From NCBI GenBank assembly GCA_947471745.1, contig CANJKZ010001112.1, forward strand, positions 472,001-536,000: a stretch of 64,000 nucleotides of DNA, written 5' to 3'. Below are positions 35,601-46,075 of the stretch, one piece after another. The position numbers and the translations under genes were made by a program. This DNA comes from Closterium sp. Naga37s-1 (taxonomy: Eukaryota > Streptophyta > Zygnematophyceae > Desmidiales > Closteriaceae). How positions within the stretch are numbered: the first letter of the stretch is position 1; each line of letters begins with the position of its first letter. Under the pieces are notes generated by a model. The model was not told the origin of the DNA and did no database searches. It worked only from the letters and a program-made list of their open reading frames with translations.

Positions 35601-38600
35601 GGTTGGTGTGCGCCACTGGTTGGTGTGCGCCACTGGTTGGTGTGCGCCACTGGTTGATGTGCGCCACTGGTTGGTGTGCACCACTGGTTGGTGTGCGCCA
35701 CTGGTTGGTGTGCGCCACTGGTTGGTGTGCGCCACTGGTTGGTGTGCGCCACTGGTTGGTGTGCGCCACTGGTTGGTGTGCGCCACTGGTTGGTGTGCAC
35801 CACTGGTTGGTGTGCGCCACTGGTTGGTGTGCGCCACTGGTTGGTGTGCGCCACTGGTTGGTGTGCGCCACTGGTTGGTGTGCGCCACTGGTTGGTGTGC
35901 GCCACTGGTTGGTGTGCGCCACTGGTTGGTGTGCGCCACTGGTTGGTGTGCGCCACTGGTTGGTGTGCGCCACTGGTTGGTGTGCGCCACTGGTTGGTGT
36001 GCGCCACTGGTTGGTGTGCGCCACTGGTTGGTGTGCGCCACTGGTTGGTGTGCGCCACTGGTTGGTGTGCGCCACTGGTTGGTGTGCGCCACTGGTTGGT
36101 GTGCAGCCACTGGTTGGTGTGCGCCACTGGTTGGTGTGCGCCACTGGTTGGTGTGCGCCACTGGTTGGTGTGCGCCACTGGTTGGTGTGCGCCACTGGTT
36201 GGTGTGCGCCACTGGTTGGTGTGCGCCACTGGTTGGTGTGCGCCACTGGTTGGTGTGCGCCACTGGTTGGTGTGCGCCACTGGTTGGTGTGCGCCACTGG
36301 TTGGTGTGCGCCACTGGTTGGTGTGCGCCACTGGTTGGTGTGCGCCACTGGTTGGTGTGCGCCACTGGTTGGTGTGCGCCACTGGTTGGTGTGCGCCACT
36401 GGTTGGTGTGCACCACTGGTTGGTGTGCGCCACTGGTTGGTGTGCGCCACTGGTTGGTGTGCACCACTGGTTGGTGTGCACCACTGGTTGGTGTGCACCA
36501 CTGGTTGGTGTGCACCACTGGTTGGTGTGCACCACTGGTTGGTGTGCACCACTGGTTGGTGTGCACCACTGGTTGGTGTGCACCACTGGTTGGTGTGCGC
36601 CACTGGTTGGTGTGCACCACTGGTTGGTGTGCGCCACTGGTTGGTGTGCGCCACTGGTTGGTGTGCGCCACTGGTTGGTGTGCGCCACTGGTTGGTGTGC
36701 GCCACTGGTTGGTGTGCGCCACTGGTTGGTGTGCGCCACTGGTTGGTGTGCGCCACTGGTTGGTGTGCGCCACTGGTTGGTGTGCGCCACTGGTTGGTGT
36801 GCGCCACTGGTTGGTGTGCGCCACTGGTTGGTGTGCGCCACTGGTTGGTGTGCGCCACTGGTTGGTGTGCGCCACTGGTTGGTGTGCGCCACTGGTTGGT
36901 GTGCGCCACTGGTTGGTGTGCGCCACTGGTTGGTGTGCGCCACTGGTTGGTGTGCGCCACTGGTTGGTGTGCGCCACTGGTTGGTGTGCGCCACTGGTTG
37001 GTGTGCGCCACTGGTTGGTGTGCGCCACTGGTTGGTGTGCGCCACTGGTTGGTGTGCACCACTGGTTGGTGTGCACCACTGGTTGGTGTGGTGTGCACCA
37101 CTGGTTGGTGTGCACCACTGGTTGGTGTGCACCACTGGTTGGTGTGCACCACTGGTTGGTGTGCACCACTGGTTGGTGTGCACCACTGGTTGGTGTGCAC
37201 CACTGGTTGGTGTGCACCACTGGTTGGTGTGCACCACTGGTTGGTGTGCACCACTGGTTGGTGTGCACCACTGGTTGGTGTGCGCCACTGGTTGGTGTGC
37301 GCCACTGGTTGGTGTGCGCCACTGGTTGGTGTGCGCCACTGGTTGGTGTGCGCCACTGGTTGGTGTGCGCCACTGGTTGGTGTGCGCCACTGGTTGGTGT
37401 GCGCCACTGGTTGGTGTGCGCCACTGGTTGGTGTGCGCCACTGGTTGGTGTGCGCCACTGGTGTGCGCCACTGGTTGGTGTGCGCCACTGGTTGGTGTGC
37501 GCCACTGGTTGGTGTGCGCCACTGGTTGGTGTGCGCCACTGGTTGGTGTGCGCCACTGGTTGGTGTGCGCCACTGGTTGGTGTGCGCCACTGGTTGGTGT
37601 GCGCCACTGGTTGGTGTGCGCCACTGGTTGGTGTGCGCCACTGGTTGGTGTGCGCCACTGGTTGGTGTGCGCCACTGGTTGGTGTGCGCCACTGGTTGGT
37701 GTGCGCCACTGGTTGGTGTGCGCCACTGGTTGGTGTGCGCCACTGGTTGGTGTGCGCCACTGGTTGGTGTGCGCCACTGGTTGGTGTGCGCCACTGGTTG
37801 GTGTGCGCCACTGGTTGGTGTGCGCCACTGGTTGGTGTGCGCCACTGGTTGGTGTGCGCCACTGGTTGGTGTGCGCCACTGGTTGGTGTGCGCCACTGGT
37901 TGGTGTGCGCCACTGGTTGGTGTGCGCCACTGGTTGGTGTGCGCCACTGGTTGGTGTGCGCCACTGGTTGGTGTGCGCCACTGGTTGGTGTGCGCCACTG
38001 GTTGGTGTGCGCCACTGGTTGGTGTGCGCCACTGGTTGGTGTGCGCCACTGGTTGGTGTGCGCCACTGGTTGGTGTGCGCCACTGGTTGGTGTGCGCCAC
38101 TGGTTGGTGTGCGCCACTGGTTGGTGTGCGCCACTGGTTGGTGTGCGCCACTGGTTGGTGTGCGCCACTGGTTGGTGTGCGCCACTGGTTGGTGTGCGCC
38201 ACTGGTTGGTGTGCGCCACTGGTTGGTGTGCGCCACTGGTTGGTGTGCGCCACTGGTTGGTGTGCGCCACTGGTTGGTGTGCGCCACTGGTTGGTGTGCG
38301 CCACTGGTTGGTGTGCGCCACTGGTTGGTGTGCGCCACTGGTTGGTGTGCGCCACTGGTTGGTGTGCGCCACTGGTTGGTGTGCGCCACTGGTTGGTGTG
38401 CGCCACTGGTTGGTGTGCGCCACTGGTTGGTGTGCGCCACTGGTTGGTGTGCGCCACTGGTTGGTGTGCGCCACTGGTTGGTGTGCGCCACTGGTTGGTG
38501 TGCGCCACTGGTTGGTGTGCGCCACTGGTTGGTGTGCGCCACTGGTTGGTGTGCGCCACTGGTTGGTGTGCGCCACTGGTTGGTGTGCGCCACTGGTTGG

Positions 38601-39715
38601 TGTGCGCCACTGGTTGGTGTGCGCCACTGGTTGGTGTGCGCCACTGGTTGGTGTGCGCCACTTGCGCCACTGGTTCCTTTGCTCGCACCACTGGTTCTGC
38701 TCGCACCACTGGTTCTGCTCGCACCACTGGTTCTGCTCGCACCACTGGTTCTGCTCGCACCACTGGTTCTGCTCGCACCACTGGTTCTGCTCGCACCACT
38801 GGTTCTGCTCGCACCACTGGTTCTGCTCGCACCACTGGTTCTGCTCGCACCACTGGTTCTGCTCGCACCACTGGTTCTGCTCGCACCACTGGTTCTGCTC
38901 GCACCACTGGTTCTGCTCGCACCACTGGTTCTGCTCGCACCACTGGTTCTGCTCGCACCACTGGTTCTGCTCGCACCACTGGTTCTGCTCGCACCACTGG
39001 TTCTGCTCGCACCACTGGTTCTGCTCGCACCACTGGTTCTGCTCGCACCACTGGTTCTGCTCGCACCACTGGTTCTGCTCGCACCACTGGTTCTGCTCGC
39101 ACCACTGGTTCTGCTCGCACCACTGGTTCTGCTCGCACCACTGGTTCTGCTCGCACCACTGGTTCTGCTCGCACCACTGGTTCTGCTCGCACCACTGGTT
39201 CTGCTCGCACCACTGGTTCTGCTCGCACCACTGGTTCTGCTCGCACCACTGGTTCTGCTCGCACCACTGGTTCTGCTCGCACCACTGGTTCTGCTCGCAC
39301 CACTGGTTCTGCTCGCACCACTGGTTCTGCTCGCACCACTGGTTCTGCTCGCACCACTGGTTCTGCTCGCACCACTGGTTCTGCTCGCACCACTGGTTCT
39401 GCTCGCACCACTGGTTCTGCTCGCACCACTGGTTCTGCTCGCACCACTGGTTGTGCTCCTTGCTGCCATACGTCTCAACTAAGAGGTACGTGAATGTCAG
39501 TGTGTCACATCTTCTTGTCACCTCTGCCTTGTACCTTTGTGTATAACCCCAGGCGATTATTGAGACGCCTCAAAAATCACATCTTCTTGTCACCTCTGCC
39601 TTGTACCTTTGTGTATAACCTCAGGGGCACGCCTCACTACGGCTGGGCAGAGGCAACTGCCAACTCGCTGCAGCTGCTAGCGATAGAACCCATGGAGAGA
39701 GGAGGAGAGGCGTGA
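26661..39715 (+). CDS. LESV/ESV1-like tryptophan-rich starch-binding protein, eleven exons
   Basis: Exon model: 26661-27076, 27252-27346, 27879-28060, 28772-28811, 29192-29273, 30297-30368, 33041-33166, 33554-33678, 34485-34524, 34909-34983 and 39625-39715. All junctions are GT/AG, phases match, and the total is 1344 nt (447 residues). Exons 1-2 are Arg/Ser-rich, consistent with a plastid transit peptide, but are the weakest part. From exon 3 the ESV1/LESV repeat domain is clear: NGYRCRWSIMGGRSSDGS, WWEKSDWTGYKEL, SWWETWQEVLRRDEW, IARIERSAHKQAKS, WWEKYNERGWTEKG, SWWEKWGEQYDGRG, KWGDKWEERFTNGVG, RTWGEEHYGDGKVHKYG and PHYGWAEATANSLQLLAIEP. In Arabidopsis ESV1 and LESV bind starch glucans in plastids and control granule organisation and turnover. 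I cannot decide between the two paralogues. The last intron is 4.6 kb and mostly minisatellite. Confidence 0.85.
27085..27106 (+). repeat. (GA)n microsatellite
   Basis: About ten GA units just after the proposed exon 1 donor of the starch-protein gene. Confidence 0.9.
27738..27800 (+). repeat. Partial copy of the start of starch-protein exon 3 plus a shared repeat
   Basis: ACGGGCATAGCGAG...GAGGAGTGGAAC repeats the exon 3 acceptor and start. It then runs into GAACGAGGTGACTTCTGAGT, a relative of the hairpin arm near 18827. Confidence 0.75.
28061..28352 (+). repeat. Two extra copies of the 3' half of exon 3 (starch gene)
   Basis: Copies near 28123-28208 and 28263-28352 repeat GAGAACGGGTACCGGTGCCG...GGAAACG, each followed by a GTGAGT donor. 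Both keep the exon's codons almost unchanged. Confidence 0.92.
29330..29817 (+). repeat. Four extra copies of the 3' end of exon 5 (SWWETWQEVLRRDEW)
   Basis: Copies end at about 29380, 29481, 29680 and 29816, each followed by GTGAG or GTAAG. The repeats decay with distance from the true exon at 29192-29273. A GAATGAGGGAAT-type purine repeat fills 29510-29610. Confidence 0.9.
29838..30908 (+). repeat. About seven extra copies of exon 6 (IARIERSAHKQAK)
   Basis: Copies of the 5' half are at about 29838, 29952, 30058 and 30161, upstream of the complete exon at 30297-30368. Copies of the 3' half lie at about 30439, 30539 and 30857. The stretch 30640-30860 is a GTGGTGCGAGT-like short tandem repeat. 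Confidence 0.88.
31165..33040 (+). repeat. Higher-order tandem repeat of the start of exon 7, with telomere-like units
   Basis: Seven units of about 274-305 bp. Each contains two copies of the acceptor plus start of exon 7 (GTGGGAGAAGTACAACGAG, coding WEKYNE.GWTEKG). The second copy runs into several CCCTAAACCCCACA units. The left half-copies begin near 31169, 31457, 31731, 32021, 32311, 32612 and 32917. The seventh right-hand copy is the true exon at 33041. Unit length varies mainly with the number of 14-bp telomere-like units. Confidence 0.95.
33215..33418 (+). repeat. Two extra copies of the 3' half of exon 7
   Basis: Copies at about 33220-33291 and 33347-33418 repeat the HEGQ.WWE.WGEQYDGRGAVLK segment. 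The second has a clean GTGAGA donor and the first does not. Confidence 0.9.
33719..34164 (+). repeat. Three extra copies of exon 8 (KWAEQDDDGSKWGDKW)
   Basis: Tandem units of about 161 bp starting near 33722, 33883 and 34044. Each contains the exon without its acceptor and ends with the GTGAGT donor. They are almost identical, and the second extra copy has a 1-bp deletion in GAAACGTGG. Confidence 0.95.
34349..34390 (+). repeat. Extra copy of the start of exon 9
   Basis: CACCAGGGTGGTCGAGAACG...CACTACAG precedes the complete exon at 34485. It has an acceptor but no usable continuation. Confidence 0.85.
35072..35500 (+). repeat. Three extra copies of exon 10 and a remnant
   Basis: Copies of AGCACGAGC...GAGGTGTGGGACGTGGTG...TACATATTACGA end at about 35137, 35273 and 35405, the first two followed by GTGAG. 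The later copies carry an internal GTGGTGAGTGG change that breaks the frame. A short remnant lies near 35490. Confidence 0.9.
35601..38662 (+). repeat. 17-bp minisatellite, about 180 copies, in the last intron
   Basis: The unit is GGTTGGTGTGCGCCACT, almost invariant. A CACC variant replaces CGCC in blocks at about 36410-36620 and 37055-37280. A few indels occur (near 36105, 37090 and 37460). The unit has no stop triplet on either strand and is not a multiple of three, so all six frames stay open. It lies between exons 10 and 11 of the starch gene. Confidence 0.98.
38684..39456 (+). repeat. 18-bp minisatellite, about 43 copies
   Basis: The unit is GGTTCTGCTCGCACCACT, nearly perfect, and directly follows the 17-bp array. 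It shares CACTGGTT with the 17-bp unit, so the two are probably related. Confidence 0.98.
39500..39624 (+). repeat. Duplicated segment before the last exon
   Basis: CACATCTTCTTGTCACCTCT through TTGTGTATAACC occurs twice (about 39507-39548 and 39578-39620). The second copy ends in the CAG acceptor used by the last exon. Confidence 0.85.
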
Positions 39716-39721
39716 GGGGGA

Positions 39722-40900
39722 ATGGAGTCTGGAGGAGGGAAGGGTGACGGTGGAACGGGGCACCCCTCACTAGTACGGCTGGGCAGAGGCAACTGCCACC
39801 TCGTTGCAGCTGCTGGCGATAGAACCCATGGAGAGACGAGGGGAGGCGTGAGGGGGAGCGGAGTGAGGGGGGGGGAAAGGGAACGGCGGAAAGGGGCATG
39901 CCTCACTATGGCTGGGCAGAGGCAACTGCCAACTCGCTGCAGCTGCTTGCAATAGAACCCATGGAGAGAGAGGCGTGAGGGGGAGAAGGGAGGAACAGTG
40001 GAGAGAGGAGGGGAACAACAGAGAGGGACTCGCCCCCACTTGCTTACTCGCTGCAGCTGTGGCGATCGAACCTATGGAGAGAGGAGGAGAGGCGTGAGGG
40101 GAAGGGGAGGAGCAGCGTGAGAGGGAGAGGAGAGGAGAGAGGCGGAGGGAAGGGGGGTGGCGTAAGCGACACACCTTATTAGTACGGCTGGGCAGAGGCA
40201 ACTGCCAACTCGCTGCAGCTGCTGGTGATAGAACCTATGGAGAGAGGAGGAGAGGCTCAAAGCGGAGGAGAGAGGAAGGGTCGAGGGAGGAGGGAAATGC
40301 AAGAGAACAGGGTTTTTTTTTCTCTCCCGTGTAGTGCTCCCAGTGGGAATGGATAGGTGCGCCTCTGCTGCTGCTGTTGGCGATATAAGGCATGAAAAGA
40401 GGAGAAGAGGTATGAGAGAGATGGGAGAGGAAAGGTGGAAGGCAGAGGGAGGGGGCAAATGCCAGGGGGCATAACCGTAATTTTTGGCTCCCTCCCTTGT
40501 AGCGCTCCCTAGTGGGACTAGATTGGTGTTCTGCAGCTGCTGCTGCTGATAGCGGGTTCGATTCCCTGCGTTTTATTGCTCCCTGTGGGACTAGATCGGT
40601 GCACCTCTGCTGCTGTTGGCGATAGAGGCCATGGAACGAGGAGGAGATGCGTACGAGAGAGGGGAAGGGAAAGAGAGAGACGGAGGAGGAGAATGTTGGA
40701 GAGAGGGGCGAAATGTTGGAGAGAGGGGCGAAATGTTGGAGAGAGGGGCGAAATGTTGGAGAAAGAGAAGTGCTGGAGAGAGGGAAGGAAACGAGGGCTT
40801 GATGAGGGAAAACACAGTGGGCAGAAACCCAGTCTTGCTCCCTCCGATTGCTCAGACGGATTAGATTGGTGGCCTGCTGCAGCTGCTGCTGATAATAGGC
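39722..40900 (+). repeat. Downstream copies of the last exon (3' region)
   Basis: Good copies of TACGGCTGGGCAGAGGCAAC...GATAGAACC.ATGGAGAGA lie near 39774, 39906, 40030 and 40186. More decayed copies are near 40350, 40530, 40600 and 40870. A GTTGGAGAGAGGGGCGAAAT unit repeats three times at about 40693-40755. All follow the stop codon at 39713-39715. Confidence 0.88.
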
Positions 40901-41224
40901 TTCCACGTCAAGAAAAGAGGGAGAGAGGAACTGTGGAAGAAAAAGGGAGGTGAAATAAGAGGGTTCTGTGACGGAAGGGAAAATCCACAGCAAGAGCAAC
41001 GAGGTGCGAGGGGGTGGATAGAAAAGGTATGGAGACTTCATTTCATACCGGAAATTGGAGAGTATCTGAAGCCTGACAAGTCAACAGGTTCAAGAGAGTC
41101 AACGAGGCTCCTCTCTTGATGCAGTCAGCCTCCGTTTGAACAAGTCTCTCCTTTTCCTCTTCCTCAAGCCCAGTTGCCTTCAGTGGGATTTAATTAGAGG
41201 CCCTCGCTGCTTGGTGTATGAGGG
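40901..41224. other. Intergenic, nothing recognised
   Basis: About 320 bp between the last exon copies and the LTR of element C. Confidence 0.5.
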
Positions 41225-41349
41225 TGTCAAGTGTTGATATTTGTGATAGGCTGTAGTGAGGTGCTCCTTAGTGAGTACAACTCAGTTAGGGTTTGCTATT
41301 TGTATCACCGACATTCCTAATCTCATCATTCCGTTGCATTCTATTTCTG
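41225..41349 (+). repeat. 5' LTR of element C
   Basis: TGTCAAGTGTTGATATTTG ... TTCTATTTCTG. Its right end is set by comparison with the 3' LTR and does not show the usual CA. Confidence 0.85.
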
Positions 41350-41352
41350 AGA

Positions 41353-41368
41353 TGGTATCACGAGTAGG
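41353..41368 (+). promoter_or_regulatory. Primer-binding site of element C
   Basis: TGGTATCACGAGTAGG, close to the usual initiator tRNA-Met type site TGGTATCAGAGC, three bases after the LTR. Confidence 0.75.
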
Positions 41369-41384
41369 TTTAAAATCCTTGCCT

Positions 41385-42090
41385 AGCCTAGCCTAGCTCG
41401 CGCCCTCGAGCCCTCCGCGCCCTAGCGCGCCTCCGCGCCTTACGCGCCCTCCGTCACGCGCCCTAGCGCGCCTCCGCGCCCTAGCGCCCTCCGCGCCTTA
41501 CGCGCCTTACGCGCCCTCCGTCACGCGCCCTAGCGCCCTCCGCGCCCTAGCGCCCTCCGCGCCCTCCCTAACGCGCCCTCCGAGCCCTCCGTAACGCGCC
41601 CTCCGCGCCTCCGCGCCTAACCCTCCCCTACGCGCCCTCCGTATCGCGCCTCCGCCCCAGCCCGTCGCGTAGCCCGTGCGTCCTACCCTAGCCCGTCGCG
41701 TAGCCCGTGCGCCCTGCCCCAGCCCGTCGCGTGGCCCGTGGCCCCGGCCCCAGCCCGTCGCGTCGCCCGTGCGCCCTGCCCTAACCCGTCGCGTAGCCCG
41801 TGCGCCCTGCCCTAGCCTGTCGCGTAGCCCGTGCGCCCTGCCCCTAGCCCGTGCGCGCCCGTGCGCCCTGCCCCTAGCCCGCGCGTCGCCCTGCCCCTAG
41901 GCTGCGCGCCCCCGCAGGTATCGTGCCCCGCAAGTAGCGCGCCCCGCGGGTAGCGCGCCCCGCAGGCAGCGCACCGTGCGGGTAGTGCGCCCCGGGGGTA
42001 GCGCGCTCCGCAGGCAGCGCGCCCCGCGGGTAGCGCGCCCCGCAGGCAGCACACCCTGCAGGCAGCGCGCCCCGTAGCGCTTTAGCGCCA
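41385..42090 (+). repeat. GC-rich leader repeats of element C
   Basis: GCGCCCTCCGCGCC-, AGCCCGTCGCGTAGCCCGTG- and GCGCCCCGCAGGCA-type tandem repeats. A tract of A followed by about 27 G lies at about 42117-42150, which may mark a difficult assembly point. The CCAGCCGTTCTAGCT-type repeat follows at 42300-42440. Confidence 0.85.
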
Positions 42091-42624
42091 GAAAATAACT
42101 AAATTAATTAAACCCTCAAAAAAAAAAGGGGGGGGGGGGGGGGGGGGGGGTTCAGGGTGTTGGGCTGCAACTATCGCCCGCGTTCCTGCTTGTCGAACGA
42201 CCTGCACAGCTCCCTACATATCGCAACAGTCAGTACTGCAGCCCCTACAGTCGCACGTACTTTCCACTGCCAGTGGCTCTACTAGCGGCAGCCGATAGCC
42301 GCAATTACAGTCTCTAGCTCCAGCCGTTCTAGCTCCAGCCACTCCTAGCTCCAGCCGTGTCTAGCTCCAGCCGTTCTCGCTCCAGCCGTTCTGGCTCCAA
42401 CCGTTTCAGCTCCAACCGTTCTAGCTCCAGTCGTTTTCGCTCGTCGCTCCTAGCTCAGATTGCTCCGTGCTACAGTCGTTCCTCGCCTTTCACCTGGCGC
42501 TCCTAGTTGTTCTCGTTGTTTCACTGCAGCCGTCCCTAGCTCCTGGCGCTCCTAGCCTATATCATGGCGTCCACTAGGGTTCTCCAGCAATAGGGACAGC
42601 AGCAGCGGCAGTTTTAGCAGTGGC

Positions 42625-42760
42625 TGTTAGAATCTAGAATAGAACGAGAATGGATGAAACTAGGTAGGAGGGGGATACAAGTAGGAAACCCTAACAAAGC
42701 TGTACCCCCTAAGGCTAAACCCACAATAGCCTACACAATATGAACATATAATGTTTGACA
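42625..42760 (-). repeat. 3' LTR of element D
   Basis: 136 bp, TGTCAAACATT...GATTCTAACA when read on the minus strand. The conserved CCTATGGGGGTG purine tract precedes it. Confidence 0.85.
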
Positions 42761-45700
42761 CACCCCCATAGGCTAAGTGGGAGACAACCAGATGGTCACA
42801 AGACCAGTCAAAGCAAAGCAAAGCAAGCTCAGGGTGGATCTCAAGGAAACCACACAAATTCTGAGCACAAGCAAGTGGTCACAAGACCAGTTCACATGCA
42901 GGTTGATAGTATAACAAGAGATACAGTGATCACAACCTAGCAAGAGTAAACAAGCAGGTATATATATAGAGATCACAGTACAAGCAGAGTCAAGAAGTAA
43001 GCAAGTGAGGCCCAGTAGGCACGAGGCCTAGAACAGTACAGAAGCGGTGATGGTCACAAGGCTGAAGCGCCTTGGTGAACACATCAGCAGTGTTGGCCCG
43101 AGTGGCCACGTAACGCAGACGAAGCTGACCGCGCTGCTGCAGCTCTCGAGCAAGGAAGTAGCGCAGAGCGATATGCTTCGTTCTGTGCTCCAGTCTGTGC
43201 TCCTCACACAAGGCAATGGCAGCCTTGTTGTCGACGTACAGCACTGGAGGAGAACGAGGCCGCTCTCCCAAGTCGGTCAGCAGGTAGGTGAGCCAGCGTA
43301 ACTCCTGTGCAGCCATGGCTGTGGCGTAGATCTCAGCCTCACAACTGGAGCTGAGAACAGAAGACGAGCGTGTAGAACGCCAAGAAACTGAACCAGAGCC
43401 AAGGCTGAAGGTGTAACCCTGAGACGACCGCTGAGTAGCCTGGTCGTCAGCCCAAGACGCGTCTGAGTGCCCAGTGAGTACAACTCGGTCTCGTCCTCCA
43501 AGCACTAGCCCCATGCCCGACGTACTGCACAAGTAGCGCAACACCCTCTTAGCGGCATCCATGTGCTCCTTCCGGTGACGGCCAGGAGCGACATAGCGTC
43601 CAAGGATGCTAAGAGGGTATGCAAGGTCAGGTCGAGTGCAGGTCATCAGGTACATGAGGCAGCCCACAAGCTCTGGATACGGGCCACTCGGCTCTACGGA
43701 CTCATCCGAAGGCAGAGCTGAGAGCGAGTGACCGGTAGGCAGAGGAGTGGGCTGAGGCGAGGAGTACGTGAAGCGGAAGCGCTGAAGGACCTGCTGGACC
43801 ATGTGTGACTGAGTCAAGGTGATGGTGCGCCGTGCTTTGTCCCGGGTGATCCGCAAGCCAAGATAGCTTGTCAGTTCACCCAGGTCTGTGCACGTGTGTC
43901 TCTTCTGCAGCTCCGACTTCACGTGGGCGAGTGCCGCAGTGTGTGCAGTGGCAAAGACCAAGTCGTCGACGTACACGAGGATGTAGAACGGCGGCAGCGA
44001 GGTGTCGGTGCGTAGAAACAGCGACGGGTCAGCAGTAGAAGGAGCGAACCCAAGAGCCGCAAGTGTAGTCCTCAGTGTGTCGTGCCACTCACGTGGCGCC
44101 TGTCGGAGACCGTAGACTGGCCGCCGGAGGCTCCACTGGGTACCAGGAGGGAACGACCCAGTGAAGCCAGGTGGGCGGCGCAGCCAGATCTCCTCGTGCA
44201 GGCTGCCCTGTAGGAAAGCAGTGCTGAAGTCAAGAGAGTGGAGCTCGTAGTCACGCTGAGCGGCGACGTGCAGCAGAACCCGAAGAGTGGTCATCTTCGG
44301 GGTGGGGGAGAAGGTCTGGAAGAAGTCAACTCCCTCTCGCTGACTGAAGCCTCGTGCAACGTAACGCGCCTTGAAGACAGGCGGAGAACCCGGCGGCCGC
44401 TTCACCCTGAAAATCCACATGCCACTGACGATGTTCGCCCCAGGTGGGGGAACCTCGTCGACGTAGGTGCCTGTGGACTTCCAGGAAGCCATCTCTGCGT
44501 CCATGGCTGTCTGCCACTGAGAGGAGTAGGGACCCTCTATCGCCTCTGCGTAAGAGCGTGGAGTCGGGATGTCTGGTGCATCCGGGTCTCCCTCAAGGGC
44601 AACTAGCATGGACACGAGATGAGGTAAAGCAGCGGCAAAGCACTCAAACTCCTCCTGCCTGTCCTCAAGGACGTCCGTGCCAAGAGCACAGTCACCCCCG
44701 ACGGACGGAGGACAGACAGACTCAGACTCAGCAACTAGGCTAGCGGCGTAGTCGAGACGACAAGTGGCAGCAAAGTCGACAAGCTCGGCAACTAAGGCAG
44801 ACGCAGCAGTGGACTCAAAGGAAGGGTCAGTGACAACAGTAGCCAGGAGACGCGTGACAGTAGGACTGGCAGCACGAAGAGAGTCAGACTCAGGGTCAGC
44901 AAGAGCAGGAAGAGAGGACGCAGGAGGAGCCGGGAGAGGGACACGCTGGGGAGCAGTGGAAGGACGAAGCGCCATCTGGTGAGTGCCTGGGACAGCAGGA
45001 GGACGCTGATGCGGGACACGACGACCAGTGTGAGCAGCACGAACAGGCGACGCTCGACGAGACTCAGGCGACGCAGGACGAGACTCAGGCTCACGACGCT
45101 CCGTAAGACCTCCAGTCGGACCAGTGTAAGGAGAAGGACCAGGGAGAGGGGAGGCAGACGGTAACTGTGACTGCGACTGGACAGACGGAGGACACTCTAA
45201 GGAGGGAGGAGGACAAGGAGGAGGAGGCTGACCAAGAACCTGCTGAAGGAGCGGAACGAAGTACGGCCGCGGCCGCGCAGCGTCAGGGTCCTCAGCACCA
45301 GCAGCAGCTCCACCTCGAGGGTCCTCAGCACCAGCAGCAGCTCCGACTCCAGGGTCCGCAGCACCAGCAGCAACTCCAACGCCCGGGTCCGCAGCACCAG
45401 CAGCAGCTCCAACGCCCGTGTCCTCAGCACCAGCAGCACCTCCGGAAGAAGCAGCACCTCCAGCAGCTCCAGCAGCCCCAGCACCAGCAGCACCTCCAGC
45501 AGCTCCAGCAGCACCAGCAGTACCACCAGCACCAGCAGCACCTCCAGCAGCGTCAGCAGCACCAGCAGCTCCAGCACCAGCAGCACCTCCAGCAGCGCCA
45601 GAAGCACCGCCAGCAGCAGAACCTCCAGCAGGTGGGTCCGCGACACTAGGAGCGCCACTCCGAAGACTGCAGCGCCGTGCGTACCACTCTCGGAGCCGCT

Positions 45701-45834
45701 GGGGAGAGGGCAGCTCCCGCCTAGGAGGGGAAGCACTAGCACCAGCTCCAGCAGTACTCCTGGCTCCAGAAGCACCTCTCCTGAGGCTGCAGTACTGTAA
45801 GTACCACTCACGCAGCTGCTGTGAGGAGAGAGCT

Positions 45835-46075
45835 CCTCCAGGTGTAGCACTCCCAGGCTCAGTACCTCTAGACTCAGCACCCCCAGACTCAGCACCCGCA
45901 GGCTCCGCACCCCCAGGCTCAGCACCCCCAGACTCCGCAACCCCAGGCTCCGCACCCTCAGACTCCGCAACCCCAGGCTCCGCACCCCCAGGCTCCGCAC
46001 CCCCAGGCTCCGCACGCTCAGGCTCAGCACCCTCAGGCTCAGCACCCCTAGCAGGACGAGAGTCGACAGCTACCT
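45835..46075 (-). repeat. 15-bp repeat coding AEPGG in pol of element D
   Basis: On the plus strand CAGGCTCCGCACCCC-type units. Same position between integrase and RT as in A, B and E. Confidence 0.88.

Noticed and set aside
35601..39456. Possible CRISPR-like array
   Set aside because: Units are contiguous with no unique spacers, the genome is eukaryotic, and no cas genes are present.
35266..39546. Six overlapping ORFs of about 1270-1390 codons, one in each frame
   Set aside because: They exist because the 17- and 18-bp units contain no stop triplets on either strand. The predicted proteins are pure repeats and the region is an intron.
42117..42150. A-run followed by about 27 G as a biological signal
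   Set aside because: A homopolymer of this kind is more likely a sequencing or assembly weak point, so no function is assigned.
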